A model generated the notes under the pieces. That model was not told the DNA's origin, did no database searches, and saw nothing but the letters and a program-made list of their open reading frames with translations. 64,000 nucleotides of DNA, taken from assembly GCF_000242915.1 (NCBI RefSeq), contig NZ_AFRZ01000001.1, positions 1,116,001 through 1,180,000 on the forward strand. Direction: 5' to 3'. Both the position numbers and the translations under genes were made by a program. Of the stretch, positions 24,790 to 34,372 are shown in pieces. This DNA is from Sulfurimonas gotlandica GD1. Its GTDB lineage: Bacteria; Campylobacterota; Campylobacteria; Campylobacterales; Sulfurimonadaceae. Positions within the stretch are counted from its first letter, which is position 1, and each line of letters starts with the position of its first letter.

Positions 24790-26895
24790 ATGCAAAACCT
24801 AATAACCCTACTAACTCAAAAAACAAATCTAAAAAAAGAACACATCCAAAACATTTTAAAACTTCTTGATGAAGGTTCTACTATTCCTTTTATTGCCCGT
24901 TATCGTAAAGAGATGACTGGTGGTGCTGATGATGAAGTTCTTCGTGATTTTGAAACTATTTACATAAGTTCTAAAAATCTTTTGGAACGTAAGGAAGAGA
25001 TTTCTCGTCTGATTGGTGAGAGAGCTACTTTAACAGATGCCATAAGTAAAAGCATCTCAGATGCTGAGACTATGAGAGCTTTGGAAGATATATATAGACC
25101 TTATAAAGAAAAGAAAAGTTCTCGTGCTACAACTGCCATGGAAAATGGTCTTACTCCTTTAGCTAACACTCTTCAAAGCGCAAGACTCTCTGCATCTGAG
25201 TTCACACAAGAAGCGAAGAAGTTTGTAAAAGGTAATGTTGCATCTGCCCAAGATGCAGTAAAAGGTGCTCAAGACATTTTGGCTGAGAGATATGCAGACC
25301 AGCCTCGTGAGCGTGAAGCCATCAGAAACACAATGCTTCGCCACGGTTCTTTGGAGACTAAAAAAACTAAAAGCTTTGATGAAAATGGAACTTTTAAAAA
25401 CTTCGCTGGTAAAAGTGAAAAAGTAGCTTACATTCCTTCGCATCGTTACCTTGCCATTATGCGTGGAGTAAAAGAGAAAGAGCTATCTGTAAAAATAACT
25501 ACAGATGTAAACCACATAGAAGAGAACATCAAACAGTACAAGATTCCTCGTCATGCATCTAGCTCTAGCGAACTGCTTTTTGATGCTTACAAAGATGGAC
25601 TAAAAAGACTTCTTCTTCCATCGTTGGAGAGAGAAGTTCACAGCGAACTAAAATTAAAAGCGGACGTTTCTGCCATCAACGTTTTTGGTAAAAACCTCAA
25701 CCAACTTCTTATGACTCCACCTGTTACAAAGAGAGTTCTTTTAGGAGTTGATCCGGCATATGTGAGTGGATGTAAACTAGCTGTTATAGATGACAACGGC
25801 AACTACTTAGAATCCGCTGTAATCTACCCTACACAGCCAAAGAACGACTATGAGAACTCTAAGAAAAAAGTTATAACACTAACAAACAAATATAACATCA
25901 CAGGTGTAGCCATAGGCAATGGAACAGGCTCCAGAGAAACACAGGAGTTCTTCGCTCGTCTTAACAAAGAAGAAGGTATGAACCTAAACTATACAGTTGT
26001 CTCAGAAGCTGGAGCATCTGTATACTCAGCATCTAAGCTTGCACAAGATGAGTACCCAGACCTTGATGTAACTATTCGTGGTGCTATTTCCATAGCTCAA
26101 AGACTTCGTGACCCGATGGCAACTCTTGTAAAGATAGATGCTAAGTCTCTTGGCATCGGACAGTATCAACACGATGTTGACCAGAAGCTTTTAGCTAAAA
26201 GACTTGATGATGTTACTTGTGACCTTGTAAACCGTGTAGGTGTAGATATCAACTCTGCATCTGCATCTCTGCTTTCTCATGTTGCAGGAATTGGTGCAAA
26301 GATAGCTCAAAACATCATTGCATATCGTGATGAGAATGGAAACTTCACTACAAAAGACCAACTTCTAAAAGTAAAAGGTCTAGGTAAAAAAGCTTATGAG
26401 CAAGCAGCAGGTTTCATCCGTATAAAAAATGGTAAAAATGTGTTTGACAACAGCGGCATCCACCCTGAGAGTTACAAGATAGCTAAACAGATAAACGGCT
26501 TAGACCTCAGCACTATAGATGCAGAGACAAAATCCAAAGAGCTTGGAGTTGGTAAGGAGACTCTCAAAGACATCATTAAAGAGCTTCAGAAGCCCGGTTT
26601 TGATCCGAGAGAGGATTTGCCTCCAATTCCATTTAAAGAGGACGTAACAGACATTAAAATGCTCAAAGAGGGTAGTTTTGTCTCAGGTGTTGTTCGTAAC
26701 ATTGCAGACTTTGGTGCTTTTGTAGATATCGGGCTAAAAAATGACGGAATGATTCATATATCTAAGATGAGTGAAAAGCGTATCGCTCACCCCTTAGAGG
26801 TTCTATCTCTAAACCAATATCTACCACAAATAGAAGTTATCTCAGTGGATAATGAAAAAGGCAAGGTTAGTCTTAGTCTTTTAAAAACTTTTTGA
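24790..26895 (+). CDS. tex: Tex family RNA-binding transcription accessory protein
   Basis: A 701-residue Tex protein. The N-terminal helical region holds IPFIARYRKEMTG (residues 33-45), a YqgF/RuvC-like domain follows (GVDPAYVSGCKLAVID near 320), then helix-hairpin-helix motifs (GIGAKIAQNIIAYRDENG) and a C-terminal S1 RNA-binding domain (about 630-700, GVVRNIADFGAFVDIG). Tex binds RNA and transcription complexes. The 3' end overlaps the convergent kinase gene by 23 bp. Confidence 0.95.
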   Translation: MQNLITLLTQKTNLKKEHIQNILKLLDEGSTIPFIARYRKEMTGGADDEVLRDFETIYISSKNLLERKEEISRLIGERATLTDAISKSISDAETMRALEDIYRPYKEKKSSRATTAMENGLTPLANTLQSARLSASEFTQEAKKFVKGNVASAQDAVKGAQDILAERYADQPREREAIRNTMLRHGSLETKKTKSFDENGTFKNFAGKSEKVAYIPSHRYLAIMRGVKEKELSVKITTDVNHIEENIKQYKIPRHASSSSELLFDAYKDGLKRLLLPSLEREVHSELKLKADVSAINVFGKNLNQLLMTPPVTKRVLLGVDPAYVSGCKLAVIDDNGNYLESAVIYPTQPKNDYENSKKKVITLTNKYNITGVAIGNGTGSRETQEFFARLNKEEGMNLNYTVVSEAGASVYSASKLAQDEYPDLDVTIRGAISIAQRLRDPMATLVKIDAKSLGIGQYQHDVDQKLLAKRLDDVTCDLVNRVGVDINSASASLLSHVAGIGAKIAQNIIAYRDENGNFTTKDQLLKVKGLGKKAYEQAAGFIRIKNGKNVFDNSGIHPESYKIAKQINGLDLSTIDAETKSKELGVGKETLKDIIKELQKPGFDPREDLPPIPFKEDVTDIKMLKEGSFVSGVVRNIADFGAFVDIGLKNDGMIHISKMSEKRIAHPLEVLSLNQYLPQIEVISVDNEKGKVSLSLLKTF

Positions 26896-29098
26896 GTATC
26901 CTGTAAAGTTCAGCCTCATCTATAGGTTTAGACAGATACTCATCCATTCCCTCTTTTAAGAAGCGTTCTCTATCTCCCTCCATAACATTTGCAGTAAGGG
27001 CGATAATAGGTCCGCATCTGTCTCCATGTTTTTCTCGGATGCGATGCATAGATGTTATACCATTCATATTTGGCATATTTTCATCCATCAGTATAAGCTG
27101 GTGAACATCAGGATCATACATTACCAGAGCTTGCTCTCCATCATCTGCTATATCACACTCAACACCTATCTCTTCTAAAAGAAGCTCTATAAGCATCTGG
27201 TTTGTTTTATTGTCTTCGGCTACTAGAACTTTCCCGCTTAAAATTTTGTTCTCTATCTCAAATTCATCAATTTTAGCTTTTATTATGATATCTGAAGATA
27301 TCTTTTGCATAGGAATCTTAACTTTAAACGTTGAGCCTTTGCCCTCTTGGCTCTCAAGTATAAGCTTTCCGTTCATCAACTCGATAAGCTTTTGTGTGAT
27401 GCTAAGACCTAATCCTGTTCCTCCATACTTTCTTGTAGTAGATCCATCTGCTTGAACAAAAGGTTTAAAGATCTTATCCTGAACATCTGGAGACATTCCA
27501 ATGCCTGTATCTTGCACAACTATGGAAAATTTTTCCTCTTTATAGTCAATATAAAGGCTAATCGTTCCACCATCTGGTGTAAACTTAATAGCATTAGATA
27601 ACAGATTAAGAATAATCTGACTAATCCTAAACAAATCTCCGATAAAAACACCTTTTAAATCATGGCTGATATGTGACTTAAGAGATATATTTTTATCAAT
27701 CAACATACCTTCGAACTGTTGGGCATAGTCTTTAAGTTCTTCATAGGCATTGAATTCATGTGCATCTACCGTAAACTCACCTGTTTTTATTTTCGCGAGG
27801 TCCAAGATGTCGTTTATGAGATTTAGCAGTTGCTTAGAACTTGTACCTACGTGACGTAGATACTCTAAATGTTTTTTATCACTTATCTGCTTGTTTAAAA
27901 TGTTTAAAAATCCAAGGATAGCATTTAGCGGGGTACGAAGCTCATGAGACATGTTTGAAAAGAACTCTTCTTTTGCTTTTTGTGCTGTTATATCGTGACG
28001 AATAGAACTATAACCTATTAACTTTTTGTTGTAATTATAATCTGGAAAAATAGTGCTTCTTACCCAGTAAAACTCACCAGCTTTATTTTTATTTTTTATG
28101 TCTCCTTCCCAAGTCTCACCACTTTTGATGCTTTTCCACATCTCTTTATACAGCTCTTGTGGCATATCAGGATGACGTATTAGGTTGTGAGATCGTCCCA
28201 TAAGTTCTTCCTCTGAATAACCGCTAATATCACAAAATGCCTTACTTGCATAAGTAATAAAACCGTTTAAGTCAGTATTTGAGGCTATCACATTCTGACC
28301 AAAAGATTTAACTGACTTATTTAACTTGTACTGCTTCTCTTTTAATTGCTCTAGTCGTTTTTTCTCTAAATTTGTAAAGTATGTGACAACTATAAAGATC
28401 AATATAACAAGTAAGAAACCAGATATTATGAGAGTAAGGTTTATATAGTCTGTAATAGTGTCATAACGTTTTCTTTGCTCTTGCACGGGAATGATTACTT
28501 CAAGCACCCCGCGAACATCACCAAGTTTCCAGTCTTTTTTCGGACTATCAAATCTCGTGTTATGGCAGTTGACACATGATATATCATTAAAAACATCTCC
28601 TATTGCAACCCTAACAACTTCTACGCCATTTATAATATCATTAGAAATAATTGGCTCTTGAGCACCATGGTCTCTAAAGTTGCTTATAGATTTTTTTTCA
28701 AATTCATCAAGTACTCTACCCTCACGATTTGGATATGAATAGTCACTATAGAGTTTAAGCTGCATCCCCTTAAAATTTTTAGTTATATTTTCGCTAAGAT
28801 CATGAATAAACGTAGCTGGAAGAGGAATGGTGTTTGAAATATTTTTATGCTTAGAATCAACTTTTATATCTGAATATTTACGAACTTTACTTATGATATT
28901 TTTGCTGTAGTATTGACGTATTTCTTTATACTGCTCTATAGTTCTAATGGCATAATCAACTGTATTCTCACGCATACTCTTCTCATGTAAAGAAGAGGAA
29001 ATTCCTGTAATAACTAAAATTTCTACGATTATGAGAAAGATGATAGGAAGAAAAATTTTAAACTCGACTATGGGTGACAATTCATCTTCCTCCATCAT
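26873..29098 (-). CDS. Hybrid sensor histidine kinase with periplasmic heme-c-type sensor
   Basis: A 741-residue protein. A membrane helix (about 13-33) is followed by a periplasmic Tll0287-like domain with CVNCH at 175-179 and the following GVLEVIIPV strand, then a second membrane helix (about 220-242). PAS (about 265-385), HisKA with FFSNMSHELRTPLNAILGF, HATPase (GGTGLGLSI) and a C-terminal receiver with LILMDENMPNMNG complete it. The heme-type motif suggests redox sensing. The gene lies divergent from sorA, with a perfect inverted repeat between them. Confidence 0.9.
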   Translation of the reverse strand: MMEEDELSPIVEFKIFLPIIFLIIVEILVITGISSSLHEKSMRENTVDYAIRTIEQYKEIRQYYSKNIISKVRKYSDIKVDSKHKNISNTIPLPATFIHDLSENITKNFKGMQLKLYSDYSYPNREGRVLDEFEKKSISNFRDHGAQEPIISNDIINGVEVVRVAIGDVFNDISCVNCHNTRFDSPKKDWKLGDVRGVLEVIIPVQEQRKRYDTITDYINLTLIISGFLLVILIFIVVTYFTNLEKKRLEQLKEKQYKLNKSVKSFGQNVIASNTDLNGFITYASKAFCDISGYSEEELMGRSHNLIRHPDMPQELYKEMWKSIKSGETWEGDIKNKNKAGEFYWVRSTIFPDYNYNKKLIGYSSIRHDITAQKAKEEFFSNMSHELRTPLNAILGFLNILNKQISDKKHLEYLRHVGTSSKQLLNLINDILDLAKIKTGEFTVDAHEFNAYEELKDYAQQFEGMLIDKNISLKSHISHDLKGVFIGDLFRISQIILNLLSNAIKFTPDGGTISLYIDYKEEKFSIVVQDTGIGMSPDVQDKIFKPFVQADGSTTRKYGGTGLGLSITQKLIELMNGKLILESQEGKGSTFKVKIPMQKISSDIIIKAKIDEFEIENKILSGKVLVAEDNKTNQMLIELLLEEIGVECDIADDGEQALVMYDPDVHQLILMDENMPNMNGITSMHRIREKHGDRCGPIIALTANVMEGDRERFLKEGMDEYLSKPIDEAELYRILKKFLKD

Positions 29099-29156
29099 CT
29101 TTAAAAATAATTTACAATGATTATAACCAAACTATTTAAGAACATGATATGAATTA

Positions 29157-29179
29157 CTTACATTGGCAGATAATGTAAG
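29157..29179. promoter_or_regulatory. Perfect inverted repeat upstream of sorA
   Basis: CTTACATT (29157-29164) and AATGTAAG (29172-29179) with a 7-nt spacer. It lies in the divergent gap between the hybrid kinase and the sulfite dehydrogenase gene, about 65 bp before the sorA start. Operator function is inferred. Confidence 0.5.
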
Positions 29180-29245
29180 CCGTCACTTAGCATAATCTTT
29201 TCTTCTTATTTGTGTTAGAATAACAAAAAATTATTTAGGACTCAT

Positions 29246-30439
29246 ATGCAAAGAAGAGATTTCTTTAAACTGTCACTTGCGGCTTCTGCAGTTGCACTTA
29301 CAACACCTGCATCTGCTCTTACAAGAGAGCCTATAGATTCTCAAAGTGTCTCAAAGGTTGCATTTCCGGAGAAAAGACCTCTAATCACATACTCTGATAG
29401 ACCTCCTATTTTAGAGACTCCGATAGAAGTTTTTACAAAAGCTATAACTCCAAATGATGAGTTCTTTGTTAGATGGCACATGCCTCGTATTCCTACTCAT
29501 GTTAGCATCGATACTTACAGAATCAAAGTTAGCGGTGAAGTTGAGAATCCTCTATACATTTCACTCAAAGAGCTTAAAAGTGACTATGAACAAGTAGAAC
29601 TTACTGCTGTAATGCAATGTGGTGGAAACTCTCGTTCAGCATTTGTACCGACAACCAGCGGTATCCAATGGGGTAATGGGGCTATGGGTTGTGCTTCATG
29701 GAAAGGTGTTAGACTAAAAGATGTTCTAAAAAAAGCAGGTCTTACTAAAGATGCAAACTGGATAGGACTAAACGGTGATGACAAAGCATCTTTTCACAAG
29801 ACAGAAAACTTTATGAGAGAGCTTGAGCTTCATGAGATAAAAGATGATGTTATTATCGCTTATGAGATGAACGGTGAAGATCTGCCATACCTAAACGGTT
29901 ATCCTGTTCGTCTTGTTCTTCCAGGATCATTCTCGGACAGTTGGGTGAAGATGCTAAGCAATATCACTGTTATGAAAGAGTATAAAGAGCTTTACTATAT
30001 GGATACCGCTTACCGTGTGCCTGACAATGAGTGTGAGTGTGAGACACCTGATAATCTTTCTAAAAAAACTAAGCCTATAACGACCATGAATATAAAATCT
30101 GTTATAGGTTATCCGACTAGCAACACAAGAATAGATGCCAACTCAAATGTAATACTAAAAGGTGTAGCTTTTGATAGTGGACACGGAATAAAAGAAGTTT
30201 TAATCTCTGTAGATGCTGGAAAAAGCTGGTCTCCTGCTGAGCTTGGTAAAGAGTTGTCTTTACATGCTTTTAGAGAGTTCAAATTTGCTTTTAGACCTAA
30301 GAGTAAAGGGAATATGACACTTATGGCTAAGGCTATTAATACTCTTGGTGAGGAACAGCCGTTTGCAAAAGATATACAGTGGAATCACGGTGGGTATAAA
30401 TACAATGGCATCGATAGTGTTACTATCACGGTGGTGTAA
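29246..30439 (+). CDS. sorA: Sulfite dehydrogenase, molybdopterin subunit (SorA-like)
   Basis: A 397-residue molybdoenzyme of the sulfite oxidase family, exported by Tat (QRRDFFKLS at the start). The Moco-ligating cysteine is C125 in VMQCGGNSRS. A C-terminal beta-sandwich dimerisation domain contains VDAGKSWSPAELG. It would oxidise sulfite to sulfate in the periplasm and pass electrons to cytochrome c. The next gene, 6 bp downstream, encodes a small c-type cytochrome, which fits the SorAB heterodimer. It is distinct from soxC in this window. Confidence 0.88.
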   Translation: MQRRDFFKLSLAASAVALTTPASALTREPIDSQSVSKVAFPEKRPLITYSDRPPILETPIEVFTKAITPNDEFFVRWHMPRIPTHVSIDTYRIKVSGEVENPLYISLKELKSDYEQVELTAVMQCGGNSRSAFVPTTSGIQWGNGAMGCASWKGVRLKDVLKKAGLTKDANWIGLNGDDKASFHKTENFMRELELHEIKDDVIIAYEMNGEDLPYLNGYPVRLVLPGSFSDSWVKMLSNITVMKEYKELYYMDTAYRVPDNECECETPDNLSKKTKPITTMNIKSVIGYPTSNTRIDANSNVILKGVAFDSGHGIKEVLISVDAGKSWSPAELGKELSLHAFREFKFAFRPKSKGNMTLMAKAINTLGEEQPFAKDIQWNHGGYKYNGIDSVTITVV

Positions 30440-30445
30440 GGAAAT

Positions 30446-30757
30446 ATGATGAGTAAAATATTATTAATAACACTACTTTTAGCATCTTGTCTCGCAGCTG
30501 AGTATACGAAAAAAGTACAACTTCCAAGTATTACTTTTCAAATGGCTGAAGATGATAACTTCAAAGCGATGCAGAGAAACTGTCAATGGTGTCACTCTTA
30601 TGGCTACATCTTAAATCAAGGAAAACAGTCTAGGAAATTTTGGAACAAGTCAGTTGTTAAGATGAGAGAAGTTTACAAAGCCCCTATCACTGCTAGAGAC
30701 GAAAAAACAGTAACAGACTATCTTTTTAAACACTATGGCAATGGTGAACTAGAATAA
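30446..30757 (+). CDS. sorB: Small monoheme cytochrome c, SorB-like
   Basis: A 103-residue protein with a signal peptide (residues 1-17) and one heme motif CQWCH near residue 47. It follows sorA by 6 bp, fitting the electron-acceptor subunit of a SorAB complex. The heme is placed early and a distal methionine may be in KMREVY. Its 3' end overlaps the convergent response-regulator gene by 25 bp. Confidence 0.8.
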   Translation: MMSKILLITLLLASCLAAEYTKKVQLPSITFQMAEDDNFKAMQRNCQWCHSYGYILNQGKQSRKFWNKSVVKMREVYKAPITARDEKTVTDYLFKHYGNGELE

Positions 30758-32517
30758 TTATTAAATGGTAAAGTAAAATAATTATTTGATGGTTTACCAA
30801 AATGATATCCTTGAAACTCATCAACTCCTAGATTAAAGACAATATCAAATACCTCTTTATTGTGTACATATTCCGCTATTGTTTTTATGTTTAGCTCTTT
30901 TGAAAACTGTACAATTGCCTTTACAAGTTCAAATGAGTCTTTATCAGTATCAATATTCTTGATTAAGGAACCGTCAATTTTTATGTAGTCTGGTTTTAGT
31001 TTCATTATATGCGTAAAATTTGAGTACCCTGTACCAAAGTCATCTATAGCGATCCTAACTCCTAACCCCTTAAATGTTTTGATAAAATCTTCTACAATCT
31101 CAAAATCACCTATATCTTCGCTCTCAACTATCTCAAATATAATACGTTTTGCTATCTCTTTGTCACTCAATATTTTTTTCAAAAAATGTATCAGTTCCCT
31201 ATTTTTTATATCTTGATATGCTAAATTTATGGAGACATCCTCCATCCTGTTTTCTAAAAGTTTAAAAGCTTTTTTAATAACAAGATATGAAATAGCACTG
31301 TACTGCTTGGTTTGTATTGCTATTGGTAAAAAGATCTCAGGTGAAGTGTGAGAATCTATAGAGTCTTCTTCACTGACTAACCTCATCAATGCCTCATGCT
31401 TGATAGTCTTTTGTTCTCTATCTACTATTGGTTGTAGACATGCAATAAAAAGATCATCCTTAAGTCCTCTATTGAGTATTTTAAACCACTTAGCTGTATT
31501 AATTATCTCTTTTGAGGCATCAATATTCAAATGATATGTAGAAAATTTTATATTATTCTTTTTTGCGTAGCTAAGTGCCATATCTGCTTTACCAAGTATC
31601 TTCTCATTTTCTATAGCAATTCCGACTGTTATTGATAGTTCTACAAATTCATTCTTTTCTTTTAATGGAAATTTTGTTATTAAAACCTGTTTGAACAGTT
31701 CATTTATATCATCTAAAATCTTTTCATGATTTAGAAACTCTGATGATTCAAAAAGTACAAATTGATCTCCTGAAATCCTATAAACTTCATAGCATTTATT
31801 TTGTGTATAGTCTTTTAGTAGACTTGAAAAATTCTTTAAGACTTCATCTCCTACATTAGTTCCGTATAGTTCATTTATAGAATGAAAATCATCTATATCT
31901 ATCAATATTAAAACAGGAAACTCAACATCTACAATATCAATATCAAGCCTAAAGCGACTTTTTAAACCAGTCAAATCATCAATATACAATTTTTCTTCTA
32001 ATTCTCGTGTTCTATTTTCTACCTTTGTCTCGAGTAAATCATTTAAGCTTTTTAGTTCACTGTTTTTACGTTCAATCTCGTTTTGGTATCCTCTATTTTC
32101 TTTTTTAAGCCGTATCTTCTCAACACTTATTGCTAATGCTTCTAAGAATTGTTCTAAAATGGTCGGTTTTAGCAAATACCCATCAATTCCAAGCTTAATT
32201 GTTTGAGTAAAATACTCTGATTCACCATAAGCTGAGACTACTAAAACTTGCTGGTTTGGATTGATTTTTTTAATCTCACTTATCATTTCAATACCATTCA
32301 TTTTTGGCATACTGATGTCAGTCACTACTAAGTCTATAGTGTCACTATTAAGTTTATATTTATCAAGTCCATCTACTCCATCAAAACCTTCTATTACATT
32401 CTTAAAAGTTCTTTGTAATATCAGTGAGGTAGAGTCTCTTACATCTTCATTATTCTCTACATACAAGATCTTCATATTTTTTCCATACTTTTCTAAATTT
32501 TCCAATACTTCATTCAT
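30733..32517 (-). CDS. Response regulator with degenerate GGDEF and EAL output
   Basis: A 594-residue protein. The receiver domain (residues 15-130) has LYVENNED, phospho-acceptor in VVTDISMPKMNG and the K of LLKPT. A coiled coil leads to a GGDEF domain whose motif reads SGDQF and whose I-site position is lost, so cyclase activity is unlikely. The EAL domain is intact (HEALMRL, then DDFGTGYSNF). Phosphorylation would control c-di-GMP breakdown. It is the last gene of a leftward unit that begins at 35377. Confidence 0.87.
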   Translation of the reverse strand: MNEVLENLEKYGKNMKILYVENNEDVRDSTSLILQRTFKNVIEGFDGVDGLDKYKLNSDTIDLVVTDISMPKMNGIEMISEIKKINPNQQVLVVSAYGESEYFTQTIKLGIDGYLLKPTILEQFLEALAISVEKIRLKKENRGYQNEIERKNSELKSLNDLLETKVENRTRELEEKLYIDDLTGLKSRFRLDIDIVDVEFPVLILIDIDDFHSINELYGTNVGDEVLKNFSSLLKDYTQNKCYEVYRISGDQFVLFESSEFLNHEKILDDINELFKQVLITKFPLKEKNEFVELSITVGIAIENEKILGKADMALSYAKKNNIKFSTYHLNIDASKEIINTAKWFKILNRGLKDDLFIACLQPIVDREQKTIKHEALMRLVSEEDSIDSHTSPEIFLPIAIQTKQYSAISYLVIKKAFKLLENRMEDVSINLAYQDIKNRELIHFLKKILSDKEIAKRIIFEIVESEDIGDFEIVEDFIKTFKGLGVRIAIDDFGTGYSNFTHIMKLKPDYIKIDGSLIKNIDTDKDSFELVKAIVQFSKELNIKTIAEYVHNKEVFDIVFNLGVDEFQGYHFGKPSNNYFTLPFNNYSSSPLP

Positions 32518-32545
32518 TACTTATTTTATCCCTGGTTTTATAAAT

Positions 32546-34354
32546 TCAAATATCACTTAACTCTATTGTAAAGACAGCACCAACATGATTGTTTTTAACA
32601 CTCAACTTACCGTGACAGTGATCTTCTATGATTGTTTTAGACATATAAAGACCTAGACCTGTACCATCTTTACTTTTTTTTGTAGAAAAATATGGCATAA
32701 AAATATCATTCATAATATTTTCCGGTACACCACCTGCATTATCATTTATTTCCAATATATATTTATGGCTATCTTCTTGTATATATGTTTTTATATATAT
32801 AGTTGGATTTATAATATTGCGTTCTAAAAGTACATCTTCTGCATTTTTAATAAGGTTCAAAACAACCTGTTTCAACTCATTTGAATAAGAAGTAAATCTT
32901 TTTTGGCATTTGTATTCTTTAACTAGTTTGATGTTCTTGTCAATGAGTGTTGGAGATAAAATCCCTAATGAACTTTCAACAACTTCTTCAAGTGTAATTT
33001 CATCCTCTTCTTTTTGATCTTTAAAAAAGCCTCTAAAGTCATCTATTGTTGCAGATAGGTGTTGAGTATAATCAGTGATTTTTCCAAGTGATTTTTCAAA
33101 AAATTCTTTTTCATAATTACCCATCATTACATCTATCTTCATAGCCCCCACAGTTGATGAGATGGCAGCTAATGGTTGTCTCCATTGATGCGCTATCATG
33201 CTTATCATCTCACCCATTTTTGCCAGTCTATTTTGATATAGTAGTTGCTTCTCTTTCTCTGTGTTCTTTTTAACTTCTTCTTCTATTCTTTGCTCTAGCG
33301 TCTCATTTAATTTTTGTAACTTTTTTGTTTTTTCTTCCACACTGATTTCTAGCGAATCTTTTAATCTATCTACTTTAGCTTTTAAATTACCAAACCTTGA
33401 AGAGAATGTGTATGCAACAGGAAAAGATCCTAAAATCATAAGAAACATAATAAATGCCATCTCATATATTTGGATAAGGCTCTGCTCTTTAAATTTATGG
33501 TATTTTGGTTCAATTATCATTTTAATATTCTCACCATTATCTAAGTCTATCAGTGCTGAATAGACCCCTTCACCAATATACTTATCCTTGTTTAGTATAC
33601 TTTGGTAACTATCTTCAAAATGATTTTTAACACTGTATTTCGTATCTAAATATTTACCCCAGCTACGATTTTTTTCTGGATGAATAATAAAATCACCATC
33701 ATTATCTATTAGATAAATATTATAAAGTGATACGCTTGATATTTGATTTAAAAAATACTTCATAGATATATTGATGATAAGTATTCCAACTTTTTCATTT
33801 TCAACAAATATTGGAATACCTACTCTCAGCACCGGTTTTATTGGTTTTTCTATTTGATTATGTTCTATATTTAAATCAATTTTTGAGTACCAACTTTTTG
33901 CTTTGTCATCTATCGCTATAATTTCTTTAAAGTAGTATCTATTTGATTTGTCTTGAAGTTCTTCGCTTGTTATAAGTTTTGGAGTAGGTTCCTTCTCTGT
34001 TTTATCTATTCTGACTTTTTCAAATCCATTTTTATCAATATACCTGAGTTGCATAACATCTTCGGAAGTATTAACAATATATGTAAATAGGTCTGAAATA
34101 TCAGAATCACTATTATCATGGAGATATTGTTTGAATATTTTTGAGTCTCTGATTACAAATAATTTTTTCTCAATATTGTTAGTATAATTTTTTAAAAAGG
34201 CTTTTTGTTTAGTGAGTTGATCAACTGTATTTATAATATATTGCTCTTTTACATGTGACACTTGTATTTTATTTACAGTAAATATAGCGACCAGCCCTAA
34301 TGCCAGCCCGTAAGTAATATAACTAAGCAGTAGCTTATTTTTAAATGAATTCAT
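32546..34354 (-). CDS. Sensor histidine kinase with periplasmic Cache-like domain
   Basis: A 602-residue membrane kinase. Helices at about 8-27 and 293-315 flank a large extracytoplasmic sensor with Cache/PDC features (YLIDNDGDFIIHP). The phosphorylated histidine lies in MIAHQWRQPLAAIS, a variant common in Campylobacterota. The ATPase region has LNLIKNAEDV and GTGLGLYMSK. It sits among three response regulators whose receivers resemble each other; it is the only kinase in this cluster, so it may serve several of them. Confidence 0.88.
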   Translation of the reverse strand: MNSFKNKLLLSYITYGLALGLVAIFTVNKIQVSHVKEQYIINTVDQLTKQKAFLKNYTNNIEKKLFVIRDSKIFKQYLHDNSDSDISDLFTYIVNTSEDVMQLRYIDKNGFEKVRIDKTEKEPTPKLITSEELQDKSNRYYFKEIIAIDDKAKSWYSKIDLNIEHNQIEKPIKPVLRVGIPIFVENEKVGILIINISMKYFLNQISSVSLYNIYLIDNDGDFIIHPEKNRSWGKYLDTKYSVKNHFEDSYQSILNKDKYIGEGVYSALIDLDNGENIKMIIEPKYHKFKEQSLIQIYEMAFIMFLMILGSFPVAYTFSSRFGNLKAKVDRLKDSLEISVEEKTKKLQKLNETLEQRIEEEVKKNTEKEKQLLYQNRLAKMGEMISMIAHQWRQPLAAISSTVGAMKIDVMMGNYEKEFFEKSLGKITDYTQHLSATIDDFRGFFKDQKEEDEITLEEVVESSLGILSPTLIDKNIKLVKEYKCQKRFTSYSNELKQVVLNLIKNAEDVLLERNIINPTIYIKTYIQEDSHKYILEINDNAGGVPENIMNDIFMPYFSTKKSKDGTGLGLYMSKTIIEDHCHGKLSVKNNHVGAVFTIELSDI

Positions 34355-34372
34355 ATTAGAAGACTTTTCTCT

